DNA from: Actinobacillus sp. | Lineage (GTDB): Bacteria; Pseudomonadota; Gammaproteobacteria; Enterobacterales; Pasteurellaceae | Direction of reading: 5' to 3' | NCBI GenBank assembly: GCA_020026075.1 | Contig: JAHHQZ010000005.1 | Location: forward strand, 1-64,000 | Length of the DNA: 64,000 bases | Shown here: piece by piece, positions 9,083-17,562 of the stretch | Position numbering within the stretch: the first letter of the stretch is position 1 | How the letters are laid out: each line of letters begins with the position of its first letter | Position numbers and translations under genes: made by a program | The notes under the pieces: generated by a model | Seen by the model: the letters and a program-made list of their open reading frames with translations, nothing else | Databases searched by the model: none | What the model was told of the DNA's origin: nothing

Positions 9083-9529
9083 TTATTTAGCGATAAATTT
9101 TAAAGTTTCTTTTCCGTTGGAAAGTAATATCGCATTTTGTTGAATTTCAACTTTATTCATTGTGGCTAAAAGTTTTAAAAACTCAGCTTCAGCTTCCATA
9201 TCTTTGGAAGTCCCTGCCATCATTGTGGTAGCGATGCTGCCAAGTTTAAGTTTATTACCATCAATTGAATAATCACCAAAATAATTATTTACCCCCGCAA
9301 ATCCCGCAATAATGTCCAATTTTTCTTCATTTTGCGTGAAGGTTAAACTCGCTTTGCCATTTTCAAGCCAGAAGTCTTTATTTTGAATAGCTTTAATCAT
9401 TGATTTCATATCGCTAGTTGATTGTTGAGTTATGGCTTGTTCTGCTTGGTTTTTTACATCAGCATTTTTCGCCTGATCACAGCCTGTGATTAATAAAGCT
9501 AGTGGTAATAAACAAATTAATTTTTTCAT
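9083..9529 (-). CDS. META-domain (HslJ-like) lipoprotein
   Basis: The 148-aa protein has a lipoprotein signal peptide with lipobox LITGC (Cys at about 16), an acidic/Gln-rich linker, then a META/DUF306-type domain from about residue 50. That domain shows GVNNYFGDYSIDGNKLKLG, MMAGTSKDMEAEAEFLKLL and a final strand LLSNGKETLKFI, resembling E. coli HslJ. HslJ-type proteins are linked to envelope stress and novobiocin resistance; the role here is not shown by sequence. The gene sits inside the cassette bounded by 151-bp direct repeats. The assignment rests on motif resemblance. Confidence 0.8.
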   Translation of the reverse strand: MKKLICLLPLALLITGCDQAKNADVKNQAEQAITQQSTSDMKSMIKAIQNKDFWLENGKASLTFTQNEEKLDIIAGFAGVNNYFGDYSIDGNKLKLGSIATTMMAGTSKDMEAEAEFLKLLATMNKVEIQQNAILLSNGKETLKFIAK

Positions 9530-9634
9530 ATGAAACTCCTTTCAAACAATAAAGTGAGTATCAGTGTAGCATAAATGTGGTTAATCAGCATTAGGGGGGA
9601 TAAAGGTTAAACGTATTAATGATATAATCAATAC

Positions 9635-9734
9635 TTCCTTAATTAAATTTTTTAAACAATCGTTATTATCGCTTTGAGTTTAACGACTTGTAATTTTAGC
9701 ATTGGTTTTTTGCATGTTTTATGTTTAAAAATTG
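9635..9734. repeat. Leader repeat, copy 1
   Basis: About 100 bp that matches 10559-10666, including an almost exact block aatcgttattatcgctttga and cgacttgtaattttagcat. Copy 2 is the upstream region of the barrel gene at 9894-10552. Copy 1 ends in the same ribosome-binding-site-like segment but leads into no barrel gene, so it may be the leader of a deleted paralogue. The rest of 9530-9893 has no gene that I can support. Confidence 0.8.
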
Positions 9735-9825
9735 TCTTATTACTTTGCTTGTATTTTTTTTACCCACAGCAACTGATTTTTGCCTTAAATCCCTATCCCC
9801 CGTTTTTTGTAAAAATTTATGCTCC

Positions 9826-9859
9826 AAAAAAAAGCACATCAATCGATGTGCTTTTTTTT
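9826..9859 (-). terminator. Terminator of the outer-membrane protein gene
   Basis: A 15-bp stem (aaaaaaaagcacatc / gatgtgctttttttt) with loop aatc lies about 35 nt after the minus-strand stop at 9894. Flanking A and T runs make it usable in both directions. Confidence 0.85.
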
Positions 9860-9893
9860 TGCCGAAATTATGGCGTTATTTTCAACTATACAA

Positions 9894-10552
9894 TTAGAAA
9901 GTATAGCGGGCGAATACTTTGCCACCGAAATTTTGGAGAGTGAAAGGAGAAGTACCGAGGAAGCGGTTGTATTCTATGCCGACACCTGCACTTATATGAT
10001 CTGTCACTTTATATTCAGCACCCGCTGTTGCACCGATGGTGAATTTAGTTTTTTTTATTTTCCAATGTTCGTAACCAAATGCATCTGTGGTATCCATTTC
10101 AGTTTTGATGAAACCAACGCCTAGGCGTACACCAACATAAGGGCGGATAATAGATTCAGGTAAAAATGCATAGCTATAGGTGACACCTAAACCGTAAGCA
10201 CGAAGGCTTGTTTTGCCATAATCATGGTCATTTAAATTAGGATTGTAATTTGTATTAATTCCATTAGGTTCATTCCACTTCTCACTATATGCCTTACCAA
10301 AATTGGTGAAATCAAACGCTAAACGGTTGCTCCCATCAAAATCTAACCCAAAAGCAATACTTTGAGTGAAATTATTTTTGCTACTACTCCAATCTTTGTC
10401 AACTGAACTATCCCAATCAGGTAGATTATAGTGTCCGTTAAATTTAAAGTGGTTCATTCCTAAATCTAATTGAGTGAAATATTTCACTTCAGCTTGTGCA
10501 GTTGAAACTGTTGCTAAGCCTAGGAGAGCAGTTGCTAATAATGTTTTTTCAT
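9894..10552 (-). pseudogene. Opacity-type outer-membrane beta-barrel protein, frameshifted in the signal peptide
   Basis: The open frame from 10487 down encodes a small 8-strand-type barrel. It has alternating hydrophobic strands (GVTYSYAFLPESIIRPYVGVRLGVGF, FTIGATAGAEYKVTDHISAGVGIEYNRF) and a C-terminal aromatic residue (VFARYTF), typical of OmpA/Opa-like porin folds. Upstream of 10487 the same frame reads a normal signal-peptide core (LLATALLGLATVSTAQA). The only start with a ribosome-binding site (aagga, ATG at 10552) is in another frame: after ATG there are six A (T run 10544-10549 on the plus strand), and seven would restore MKKTLLATALLG. Either the gene is broken or switched off by slippage, or there is a sequencing error. 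Confidence 0.85.
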
Positions 10553-10558
10553 GATTAA

Positions 10559-10666
10559 TTCCTTATTAAAAATTTTTAAATAATCGTTATTATCGCTTTG
10601 AATTAAGCGACTTGTAATTTTAGCATTTGTTTCTTTTTGGGGGTATGTTTTATTGGTTAAAATTTG
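10559..10666. repeat. Leader repeat, copy 2
   Basis: This interval matches 9635-9734 and forms the 5' region of the frameshifted barrel gene, ending in taaggaattaatcATG on the minus strand. It probably holds that gene's promoter and leader. Confidence 0.8.
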
Positions 10667-10667
10667 C

Positions 10668-10709
10668 TTCTTTTTCTCTTTATACCGTAATGTATAAAGA
10701 GAAAAAGAA
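10668..10709. repeat. Perfect 17-bp inverted repeat
   Basis: Arms ttctttttctctttata and tataaagagaaaaagaa are exact reverse complements around the loop ccgtaatg. It lies in the 358-bp gap 10553-10910 between the barrel gene and pepE. Both arms are homopurine/homopyrimidine-rich, without a GC-rich stem, so this is not a standard terminator. Confidence 0.85.
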
Positions 10710-10830
10710 TGTACTTATGTTGCCCTCACAACTTATTTTCACCCGTCTCTATCACGTCATCATTTTACTCACAAAACGCTTTAGGTGTTTTGTTCACTCT
10801 AATCAATAGTTTGATACGCAGTATAGAACG

Positions 10831-10981
10831 AAATTTTCAAAAAATTCCAGCCTACGCTGGGAAAACAAAATGGCATCAAAGGATGCCATTTTTTATGGGA
10901 AATTTCCGCACTACAATAAGTCTTGCAAGGATTGCTGGTGGCGGTATTGTTTTTCTTGGTTCAAACGGAACACAGCATAAG
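10831..10981. repeat. 151-bp direct repeat, copy B
   Basis: The partner of 8924-9074. It contains a right half-site of the dispersed repeat (10831-10854), the pepE terminator hairpin (about 10867-10893) and the last codons of pepE. Confidence 0.9.
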
Positions 10982-11627
10982 GTTTGCCGTTACTGCTGTG
11001 GTACGTCAAACCGTTGTCGTGCAAGTGTAGCCAGCTCCCTTCTGGAATGCCTACGACCGTTTTGTGCGGATTTTGAATGCAAAATTCCGCAATGCGTTCA
11101 TCACGAGTTTCGCCCATATGGTTTTCTAGGCTTGCGTCCACATAGTGGGCGTTAATGTGGAACGTCACCAAATTGAGTGAGGATGTAATGGCTGCGTCAA
11201 CCACGCACATATCGTTGGTGGTACACATATTCGGCGAGCAAATCACTGAGCCTGCGCTCCAGCCCACATACACTTTTCCTTGATTTATTACGGCGTGGCG
11301 AATTGGTTCGATCAAACCGAAATCGTGCAGGGATTTGTTCAACTGCCACGTGTTACCTCCGCTCACCAGAATGGCATCTGCCCAATCAATAGCCAGCACA
11401 GGGTCGGTAAAGTCGTGAATGCCTTTGATAGTGAGGTTTTGCCCTGCGAAACTTTGCTTAACGCTTTCGACTCGCTCGTCAAAGGTTAGGCGAATCACCG
11501 CATAGGGGATCACTAGTACATTTTTCACCTTTTGCACCATGAATATTTGATTGATAGCAGGTAAAGCGTAATCAAGCAAATGGGTTGAAGTTGGGAGTTT
11601 TCCGTTACTTAACATAAAAACATGCAT
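10911..11627 (-). CDS. pepE: Dipeptidase E (alpha-aspartyl dipeptidase)
   Basis: This is a cytosolic serine peptidase of family S51 that hydrolyses N-terminal Asp dipeptides. The 238-aa protein has the nucleophile motif YVGWSAGSVIC (about 115-125), the GGNTWQLNKSL block and the segment GIPEGSWLHL. The length is normal. Its last codons and terminator are duplicated at 8924-9074. The gene lies 24 nt after dcuC in the same direction, so it may share the dcuC transcript. This pairs a dicarboxylate carrier with release of aspartate. Confidence 0.93.
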   Translation of the reverse strand: MHVFMLSNGKLPTSTHLLDYALPAINQIFMVQKVKNVLVIPYAVIRLTFDERVESVKQSFAGQNLTIKGIHDFTDPVLAIDWADAILVSGGNTWQLNKSLHDFGLIEPIRHAVINQGKVYVGWSAGSVICSPNMCTTNDMCVVDAAITSSLNLVTFHINAHYVDASLENHMGETRDERIAEFCIQNPHKTVVGIPEGSWLHLHDNGLTYHSSNGKPYAVFRLNQEKQYRHQQSLQDLL

Positions 11628-11651
11628 ACGATATCCTTATTTTTCCGTTAC

Positions 11652-13031
11652 TTAGAATATCATTAAGCTGACAAGGGTTGAAATGATAATCCCGCCAAGC
11701 ATTGGAATAGCCGTGCGTTTGGCAAGGGCGAAAGGTGATACGTTAGCCACCCCTGCAATGGCCACCATATTCGGTGCGATTGGCGAAATGTTACGGCTCA
11801 TTCCTGCCACAAATTGCATTGGCAACAACATCATCACAGGGGCGATGCCGAGCTTGCCAGCGATTTCAGGTACGAGATTGGCAAATGAGAAAAATGCCGC
11901 ATTGCCTGACCCCATTAGCACAGCGGTAACCATAATGATCGCGACCATTACGATAGTCATCGCCACTGCACCAAAGCCTGCGGTTTCAGCGCTGTGAATG
12001 ATAACGTCAATCACGCCGATGGCTTTCAAGCCTTGTGCAAAGGTTTGCCCAGCCACGATAAAGGTTACTACATTGGCGAACTGCTTGCCCATTCCATCAA
12101 AGAAAATTTGCACGGAATTGACCACTTTTTTCGCATTACCGAGCGAGAAATATTCAAAAATTAAGGCAATCACCACAGACACGAGCATTGCTGTCGTAAC
12201 GTCCATTTTTATGGAACTAATGGTGAGTTTGTTGAATAAGAAAATAAGCACTAGCGGAATGACAGGCAAAATAGCATAAATGGTCGGCGCTTGGTTGAGT
12301 TTGTCGTGGGTTTGCTGGTCAATATTGAGATCCGCATCGCCATCGCAGTTGGTTGGTTTCAGATTGCGATCCAAATATTTATTCACCACCACCAAAAGCA
12401 AGGCAATGGTGACGAGCGAAATAGCGGCCACAAGGATTTGATATTTCACCACATATTCCACCACATCAATGCCGATAATCTCTGCGGCAAAATTCACATT
12501 ACCCTGTGCAGGGCCAATTTCCACCGCAACCGCTGTGGCAATCGGTGTACAGGCAGTAAGCGGACTTAGCCCAATGCCACGCATTAATGGATACAAGGTT
12601 ACCATTAACAACACGCCTAAGCCTGACGCACTGGTAATGAAAATGGATAAAAATTCACCGACAAAAAAGCACAGCGCCATAAATAAATACGGCTGATGTT
12701 GCACTTTTTTTAGCGGTTTAGTCAGCACTCGCACCAGCGAGGCAGAGGCACCAATGTCGTGCATATAAAATGCAAACCCAGCGATAGCCATAATTTTCAA
12801 ACCAAGCCCAGCACTTTGGGTTGAGAAGGTGTCTTTCATAAATTGGAAAATATCCAATAAATGCGAACCAGTGGATTGGTCTTGCTCCAACGGCAAGCCT
12901 TTATTAAACACCAGCGCACAAACCATTAACACCACGCCACCGAAAATCAGCATTGCTTGTGCTTGATAGCCCTTTAACACGAAATATGCCACAAATGCAG
13001 TAACTGCAATGGCGATGATAATTTCTAACAT
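11652..13031 (-). CDS. dcuC: Anaerobic C4-dicarboxylate transporter DcuC
   Basis: The 459-aa polytopic inner-membrane protein matches the DcuC family of succinate-efflux / C4-dicarboxylate carriers used in fumarate respiration. Sequence features are multiple hydrophobic helices, the block GLKIMAIAGFAFYMHDIGAS, the segment CTPIATAVAVEIGPAQGNVNFAAEIIG, and the C-terminal GMSRNISPIAPNMVAIAG. The ribosome-binding site is aaggaga. fumC lies nearby, consistent with an anaerobic fumarate/succinate pathway. No clear FNR box was found by eye in 13032-13268. Confidence 0.93.
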   Translation of the reverse strand: MLEIIIAIAVTAFVAYFVLKGYQAQAMLIFGGVVLMVCALVFNKGLPLEQDQSTGSHLLDIFQFMKDTFSTQSAGLGLKIMAIAGFAFYMHDIGASASLVRVLTKPLKKVQHQPYLFMALCFFVGEFLSIFITSASGLGVLLMVTLYPLMRGIGLSPLTACTPIATAVAVEIGPAQGNVNFAAEIIGIDVVEYVVKYQILVAAISLVTIALLLVVVNKYLDRNLKPTNCDGDADLNIDQQTHDKLNQAPTIYAILPVIPLVLIFLFNKLTISSIKMDVTTAMLVSVVIALIFEYFSLGNAKKVVNSVQIFFDGMGKQFANVVTFIVAGQTFAQGLKAIGVIDVIIHSAETAGFGAVAMTIVMVAIIMVTAVLMGSGNAAFFSFANLVPEIAGKLGIAPVMMLLPMQFVAGMSRNISPIAPNMVAIAGVANVSPFALAKRTAIPMLGGIIISTLVSLMIF

Positions 13032-13268
13032 CGTTATCTCCTTGATAAAAAAACTGCATTTATCATATTAAATAAAAAATGAGAATGACAACTTTTAATA
13101 AGGTTTCTGTTAAAAGGCTGTAATGTATTTTAATATTTTGTAACAAGGTAAAAAGGAGTTTAAAAAACACTTTTTTCTCGCTTGTCTTTTTAAAGTTTTT
13201 CCGTTATAAAAATTTAGCTTTTTAAGCACAGTATCATTTAAGTTTAGTCACCTAATTAGGAAGATATT

Positions 13269-14189
13269 ATGAAAAAAACATTGATTACATTAGGATTTGT
13301 CGCATTATGCGGTTCTGCCATTGCGAGCAATTCACAGCCGAATGCCTTAGTTTTGCAAACGGATTTTAGTTTGCAAGATGGTGCGGTTTCTGCAATGCAA
13401 GGTGTGGCATTTACGGTAGATCGCAATATTAAGTTGTTTAATTTAACCCATGAAATTCCGCCCTACAATGTGTGGGAGGCCTCTTATCGTCTTTATCAAA
13501 CAGCTCCTTATTGGCCAAAAGGTAGCGTATTTGTGAGTGTGGTTGATCCTGGTGTTGGCACGGCTCGTAAGTCTGTGGTGCTGAAAACCAAAACAGGGCA
13601 ATATTTTGTTACCCCTGACAACGGTACATTGACATTGGTTGCAGAGAATTTAGGGATTGATGAAATTCGAGAAATTGATGAAAACATCAACCGCCTTAAA
13701 GGCTCAGATAAATCCTACACTTTTCACGGACGAGATGTATATGCTTACACAGGGGCTAGATTGGCAGCGGGTGCGATTACCTTTGAGCAGGTAGGGCGAA
13801 AATTAGCAAATAATGTTGTGGAAATACCATATCAAAAAGCGGTATATGAAAATGGAGTACTGAAAGGGAATATTCCAATTTTAGATATTCAATACGGTAA
13901 TATTTGGACAAATATTAGCGATGAGTTATTAACGAAATCAGGCATTAAACCCAATGACACATTATGTGTAGATATTTCTGAAAAACAACAAGGCAAGAAT
14001 ATTTTACGTTATTCTGGAAAAGTGCCTTATAAACACAGTTTTGGTGATGTACCAGAGGGTAAGCCGTTAGTTTATTTAAATAGTTTATTAAACCTATCCA
14101 TCGCATTAAATATGGATAATTTTGCAGAAAAATACCATATCGGTTCAGGGGCAAATTGGAGCATTGCGGTTAATCATTGTAAAGAATGA
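13269..14189 (+). CDS. Exported SAM-hydroxide adenosyltransferase-like protein (DUF62 family)
   Basis: The 306-aa protein begins with a clear signal peptide (MKKTLITLGFVALCGSAIAS), then a family domain with LQTDFSLQDGAVSAMQGV, NLTHEIPPYNVWEASYRL, FVSVVDPGVGTARKSVVLKT, PDNGTLTLVAEN and TFHGRDVYAYTGARLAAG. These are hallmarks of the SAM-dependent chlorinase/fluorinase superfamily, whose common members hydrolyse S-adenosylmethionine to adenosine and methionine. SAM_HAT_N spans about 25-190 and the C-terminal barrel about 195-300. Export is unexpected because SAM is cytosolic. It stands alone between dcuC and fumC. Confidence 0.88.
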   Translation: MKKTLITLGFVALCGSAIASNSQPNALVLQTDFSLQDGAVSAMQGVAFTVDRNIKLFNLTHEIPPYNVWEASYRLYQTAPYWPKGSVFVSVVDPGVGTARKSVVLKTKTGQYFVTPDNGTLTLVAENLGIDEIREIDENINRLKGSDKSYTFHGRDVYAYTGARLAAGAITFEQVGRKLANNVVEIPYQKAVYENGVLKGNIPILDIQYGNIWTNISDELLTKSGIKPNDTLCVDISEKQQGKNILRYSGKVPYKHSFGDVPEGKPLVYLNSLLNLSIALNMDNFAEKYHIGSGANWSIAVNHCKE

Positions 14190-14212
14190 AATTAAACCGA
14201 TTAAAAGCAATA

Positions 14213-14237
14213 AAAAGCCCTGTTTGACAGGGCTTTT
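14213..14237. terminator. Bidirectional terminator
   Basis: aaaagccctgtttgacagggctttt is a compact hairpin flanked by A and T runs between two convergent genes, so it serves both. Confidence 0.9.
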
Positions 14238-14257
14238 GTTTAAATGGCGTTTAATGC

Positions 14258-15652
14258 TTATTTTAAGCTGCCGACCATATCTTCTGGGCGAACCCATTCG
14301 TCAAACTGTTCAGGGGTGACTAAGCCTAAATTGATGGCTTCTTCACGTAAGGTTGTGCCGTTTTTGTGTGCTGTTTTAGCGATTTTCGCTGCATTTTCGT
14401 AGCCGATATGCGTATTTAATGCGGTAACGAGCATTAGCGAGTTTTCAAGTTGCATTTTAATGCGAGCGTAATTCGGCTCAATGCCCGCAGCGCAGTGTTC
14501 GTCAAAGGAAATACAAGCGTCTGCTAATAATTGGGCAGATTGCAAGAAATTCGCTGCCATTACTGGTTTGAACACGTTCAACTGGAATTGTCCTTGTGAA
14601 CCTGCGAAAGAAATCGTGGTGTCGTTACCTAGCACTTGCGTGCAAACCATTGTCATTGCTTCGCATTGGGTTGGGTTCACTTTGCCTGGCATAATGGAAG
14701 AACCTGGTTCATTTTCAGGAATTAAAATTTCACCGATACCAGAACGAGGGCCAGAGGCAAGTAAACGAATATCGTTAGCGATTTTGAATAAAGACATTGC
14801 AAGCTGTTTTAACGCACCGTGTGTTTCAACAATGGCATCGTGCGTAGCTAAGGCTTCAAATTTATTTTCAGCGGTAACGAACGGTAAACCTGTGAATTTC
14901 GCAATGTAGTCTGCTACTTTCACATCATAGCCTTTCGGCGTGTTAAGCCCCGTTCCCACTGCGGTGCCGCCTAATGCAAGTTGGCTTAAATGTGGCAAGG
15001 TGTGTTTAATGGCGTTTAACGCAAATTGTAATTGCGCAGCATAAGCGGAAAATTCTTGACCGAGTGTGAGTGGCGTTGCGTCCATTAAATGGGTGCGACC
15101 AATTTTCACCACATCTTTAAAATCTTCTGCTTTTTTCGCAAAGGTTTTTTGTAAACGTTCCACGGCTGGCAAGGTTGCGTCTACCACTTTTTTGTAGGCG
15201 GCAATGTGCATTGCGGTTGGGTAGGTGTCGTTGGACGATTGGGATTTGTTCACGTCATCATTTGGATGAATGCTGGATTTTTCACCGAGTTTTCCGCCGT
15301 TTAATACATGAGCACGGTTAGAAATCACCTCGTTGACATTCATATTGGACTGCGTGCCTGAGCCTGTTTGCCAAATCACCAATGGAAACTCTCCCGCCAG
15401 TTTGCCTGCGAGAATTTCATCACAAACAGCGCCGATGGCGTTGCATTTTTCTTCTGGTAACACGCCTAAATCGTGATTGGCGTAAGCGGCTGCTTTTTTC
15501 AAATAGCCGAAGGCTTCAATGATTTCTTTTGGCATTGAGGCGGCAGGACCAATTTTGAAATTATTGCGAGAACGCTCCGTTTGCGCGCCCCAATATTTTT
15601 CTGCTGGTACTTGTACTTCGCCCATAGTGTCTTTTTCAATACGAAATGTCAT
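14258..15652 (-). CDS. fumC: Fumarate hydratase class II
   Basis: FumC is the oxygen-stable, iron-independent enzyme interconverting fumarate and malate. The 464-aa protein has the superfamily signature [15 protein letters not shown] (about 317-331), the [10 protein letters not shown] and [13 protein letters not shown] blocks, and [20 protein letters not shown]. The ribosome-binding site is gaggtaag. The length matches the family. Confidence 0.98.
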   Translation of the reverse strand: MTFRIEKDTMGEVQVPAEKYWGAQTERSRNNFKIGPAASMPKEIIEAFGYLKKAAAYANHDLGVLPEEKCNAIGAVCDEILAGKLAGEFPLVIWQTGSGTQSNMNVNEVISNRAHVLNGGKLGEKSSIHPNDDVNKSQSSNDTYPTAMHIAAYKKVVDATLPAVERLQKTFAKKAEDFKDVVKIGRTHLMDATPLTLGQEFSAYAAQLQFALNAIKHTLPHLSQLALGGTAVGTGLNTPKGYDVKVADYIAKFTGLPFVTAENKFEALATHDAIVETHGALKQLAMSLFKIANDIRLLASGPRSGIGEILIPENEPGSSIMPGKVNPTQCEAMTMVCTQVLGNDTTISFAGSQGQFQLNVFKPVMAANFLQSAQLLADACISFDEHCAAGIEPNYARIKMQLENSLMLVTALNTHIGYENAAKIAKTAHKNGTTLREEAINLGLVTPEQFDEWVRPEDMVGSLK

Positions 15653-15720
15653 AACTTACCTCGTTGATTGGTTGATGAAAACTCGTTTATTTTAGCACCA
15701 CAAAATCACAGGCTAAACCG

Positions 15721-15813
15721 TAGGTCGGAATATTCGTGAAAATTTTAACAGCTGGTTTGCAATTTGTTTTCTTTTGGTTTGCGTACTGTAAATTTCATGA
15801 AAATTCCGACCTA
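15721..15813. repeat. Dispersed palindromic repeat, long form
   Basis: The arms taggtcggaatattc (left) and gaaaattccgaccta (right) flank an enlarged centre of about 60 bp, compared with about 15 bp in other copies. The centre contains its own inverted segments. It lies between fumC and panF. Confidence 0.8.
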
Positions 15814-15816
15814 GCC

Positions 15817-17259
15817 TTATGCTGATGACTGTGCCGATTTTTGCTTGCCGAATGGGTTCGCCACGAGAAAGGCTGCAAGCCCCAATGTGAGCGATGGCAC
15901 AATGGCGTGAAAGCCCCATAGTTTAATGCCTTCGGCAGTTAAGAAAATGTAACAGCTAAGGCCTGTGAGCATTGAGGCGATAGCCCCTGTGGCGTTGGCT
16001 TTTTTCCAGTAAAGCCCTAGCAAAATCACCCATAAAAACGTGGTTTCTAAGCCGCCGAGTGCGAATAAATTGAGCCAAATGAGCATATCTGGCGGATTTA
16101 ATACGGCGAGCGTTACGCCTAAGGTCATTAGCAAAGTGGCGAGTGTGGACAAGCGTTTGATTTTGCTTGCGTTAATCGCTGCACGAGGGCGTAGGCGTAA
16201 ATATAAATCTTTAATCAGTGTGGACGATGTTTGAATGAGCATACTGTCAATGGAGGACATTATCGCCGCCATTGGTGCCGCAAGAAAAATACCCGCAACG
16301 GCAGGGGGCAGCACATCAATCATCAAGCGTGGAATGATTTTATCCGTAACGGTTAAATCAGGCACAATGGCACGCCCCAAAGCACCAGCAAGGTGAATGG
16401 TGAGCATTAACACTGTAATCACTACCGTGCCGATAATCACGCCACGATGCAACGCTTGGCTATTTTTGTAGGACATTGCACGCACCACCGTGCTTGGTAA
16501 CCCAAGCAAACCAAAGCATACCAGCACCCAAAATGAGGTCATAAAGGTGAAATCTAAGGGGCGAGATTCAATACCATAAGGGGTTAAAAGGTGCGGATCA
16601 ATATTTTGCAATTTGTGCATAATGGCAGGCACGCCGCCGCCTGCGTGGATCACGGCGAACAGCAATAAGAATGTGCCAACTATCATAATCAGCCCTTGAA
16701 TGCTATCCGTTAGCACCACTGCACGGAAACCGCCCACAAAAGTGTAAATGCCCACAGTGAGTGCGAAAAAAATCACCGCTGTGCGGTAGTCGATGTTGAG
16801 CGTGGTTTCTAAAAGTCGCCCCACGCCGATGAATTGCACCGCCATCATAATGAAAAATGACAGCAACAACGCAAGGCTGGCTAAGAGTGTGAGCGATGTG
16901 CTGTTGTAGCGTGCAAACAGCATATCGTTAATGGTTAAACTTTTATGACGACGAGCGAGAATGGCAAATTTTTTCCCCAGTACGCCCAGTGTGAACAGCA
17001 CCACAGGCACTTGAATCATTGCTAAAAGTACCCAGCCTAAGCCAAATTTATAAGCTGCACCTGGCCCACCGATAAAGGAACTTGCGCCTACGTAGGTAGC
17101 CGCTGTGGTCATCGCCAGCACAAAGCCTGTGACTGAGCGGTTGCCCACATAGTATTCCGTTAGAAAATCGCCTTTTTGGCGTTTGCGGTAGGCATACAAC
17201 GCCCCTGCAAACACCACCATAATGTAGCCGAGCAACGGAAGTAGTAAAGCGGTGTTCAT
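15817..17259 (-). CDS. panF: Sodium/pantothenate symporter PanF
   Basis: PanF imports pantothenate with Na+ as a sodium:solute symporter (SSS) family member. The 480-aa protein has about 13 hydrophobic helices. The family blocks are YYVGNRSVTGFVLAMT, TYVGASSFIGGPGAAYKFGLGWVLLA and GLPSTVVRAMSYKNSQALHRG. It overlaps yhdT by 4 nt (ATGA), the usual yhdT-panF arrangement. Confidence 0.95.
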   Translation of the reverse strand: MNTALLLPLLGYIMVVFAGALYAYRKRQKGDFLTEYYVGNRSVTGFVLAMTTAATYVGASSFIGGPGAAYKFGLGWVLLAMIQVPVVLFTLGVLGKKFAILARRHKSLTINDMLFARYNSTSLTLLASLALLLSFFIMMAVQFIGVGRLLETTLNIDYRTAVIFFALTVGIYTFVGGFRAVVLTDSIQGLIMIVGTFLLLFAVIHAGGGVPAIMHKLQNIDPHLLTPYGIESRPLDFTFMTSFWVLVCFGLLGLPSTVVRAMSYKNSQALHRGVIIGTVVITVLMLTIHLAGALGRAIVPDLTVTDKIIPRLMIDVLPPAVAGIFLAAPMAAIMSSIDSMLIQTSSTLIKDLYLRLRPRAAINASKIKRLSTLATLLMTLGVTLAVLNPPDMLIWLNLFALGGLETTFLWVILLGLYWKKANATGAIASMLTGLSCYIFLTAEGIKLWGFHAIVPSLTLGLAAFLVANPFGKQKSAQSSA

Positions 17260-17507
17260 TCACTGTTCTCCTTCGATGCTTCATCTAAATCAACAGGTTT
17301 GAAAAAGTAATGAATAGTGATAGCCGTTACCACAATAAACAACACAGGCAGGTAAAAACAGGCCAATTCAAACCACAAAGGGAAACCGAAAACGCCCGCC
17401 CGTTCAGGGGCAAAATAAGCACACAAACACCAACCACATAAATAAAATAGTGTTAAGCCAAAGGCTAGGCGTGCTTCCTTGTGCGCTTGTTTAAAAGCAA
17501 AAGACAT
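17256..17507 (-). CDS. yhdT: YhdT-family small membrane protein
   Basis: The 83-aa protein has two hydrophobic helices (LTLFYLCGWCLCAYF and ACFYLPVLFIVVTAITIHYF) and the DUF997 start QAHKEARLAFGLTLFYL. It is always found upstream of panF in related bacteria and may assist or be an accessory to the symporter; no biochemical role is established. The ATG at 17507 was chosen because homologues begin there. Confidence 0.88.
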   Translation of the reverse strand: MSFAFKQAHKEARLAFGLTLFYLCGWCLCAYFAPERAGVFGFPLWFELACFYLPVLFIVVTAITIHYFFKPVDLDEASKENSE

Positions 17508-17562
17508 AAAGTATTCCAAAATAACATCAAAGAAAAGGGGCGAATGCCCCTTTATGTGTGAG

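Noticed and set aside
10709..11155. Cys-rich plus-strand frame opposite pepE
   Set aside because: It overlaps the well-supported pepE on the other strand and crosses its terminator; no ribosome-binding site or domain.
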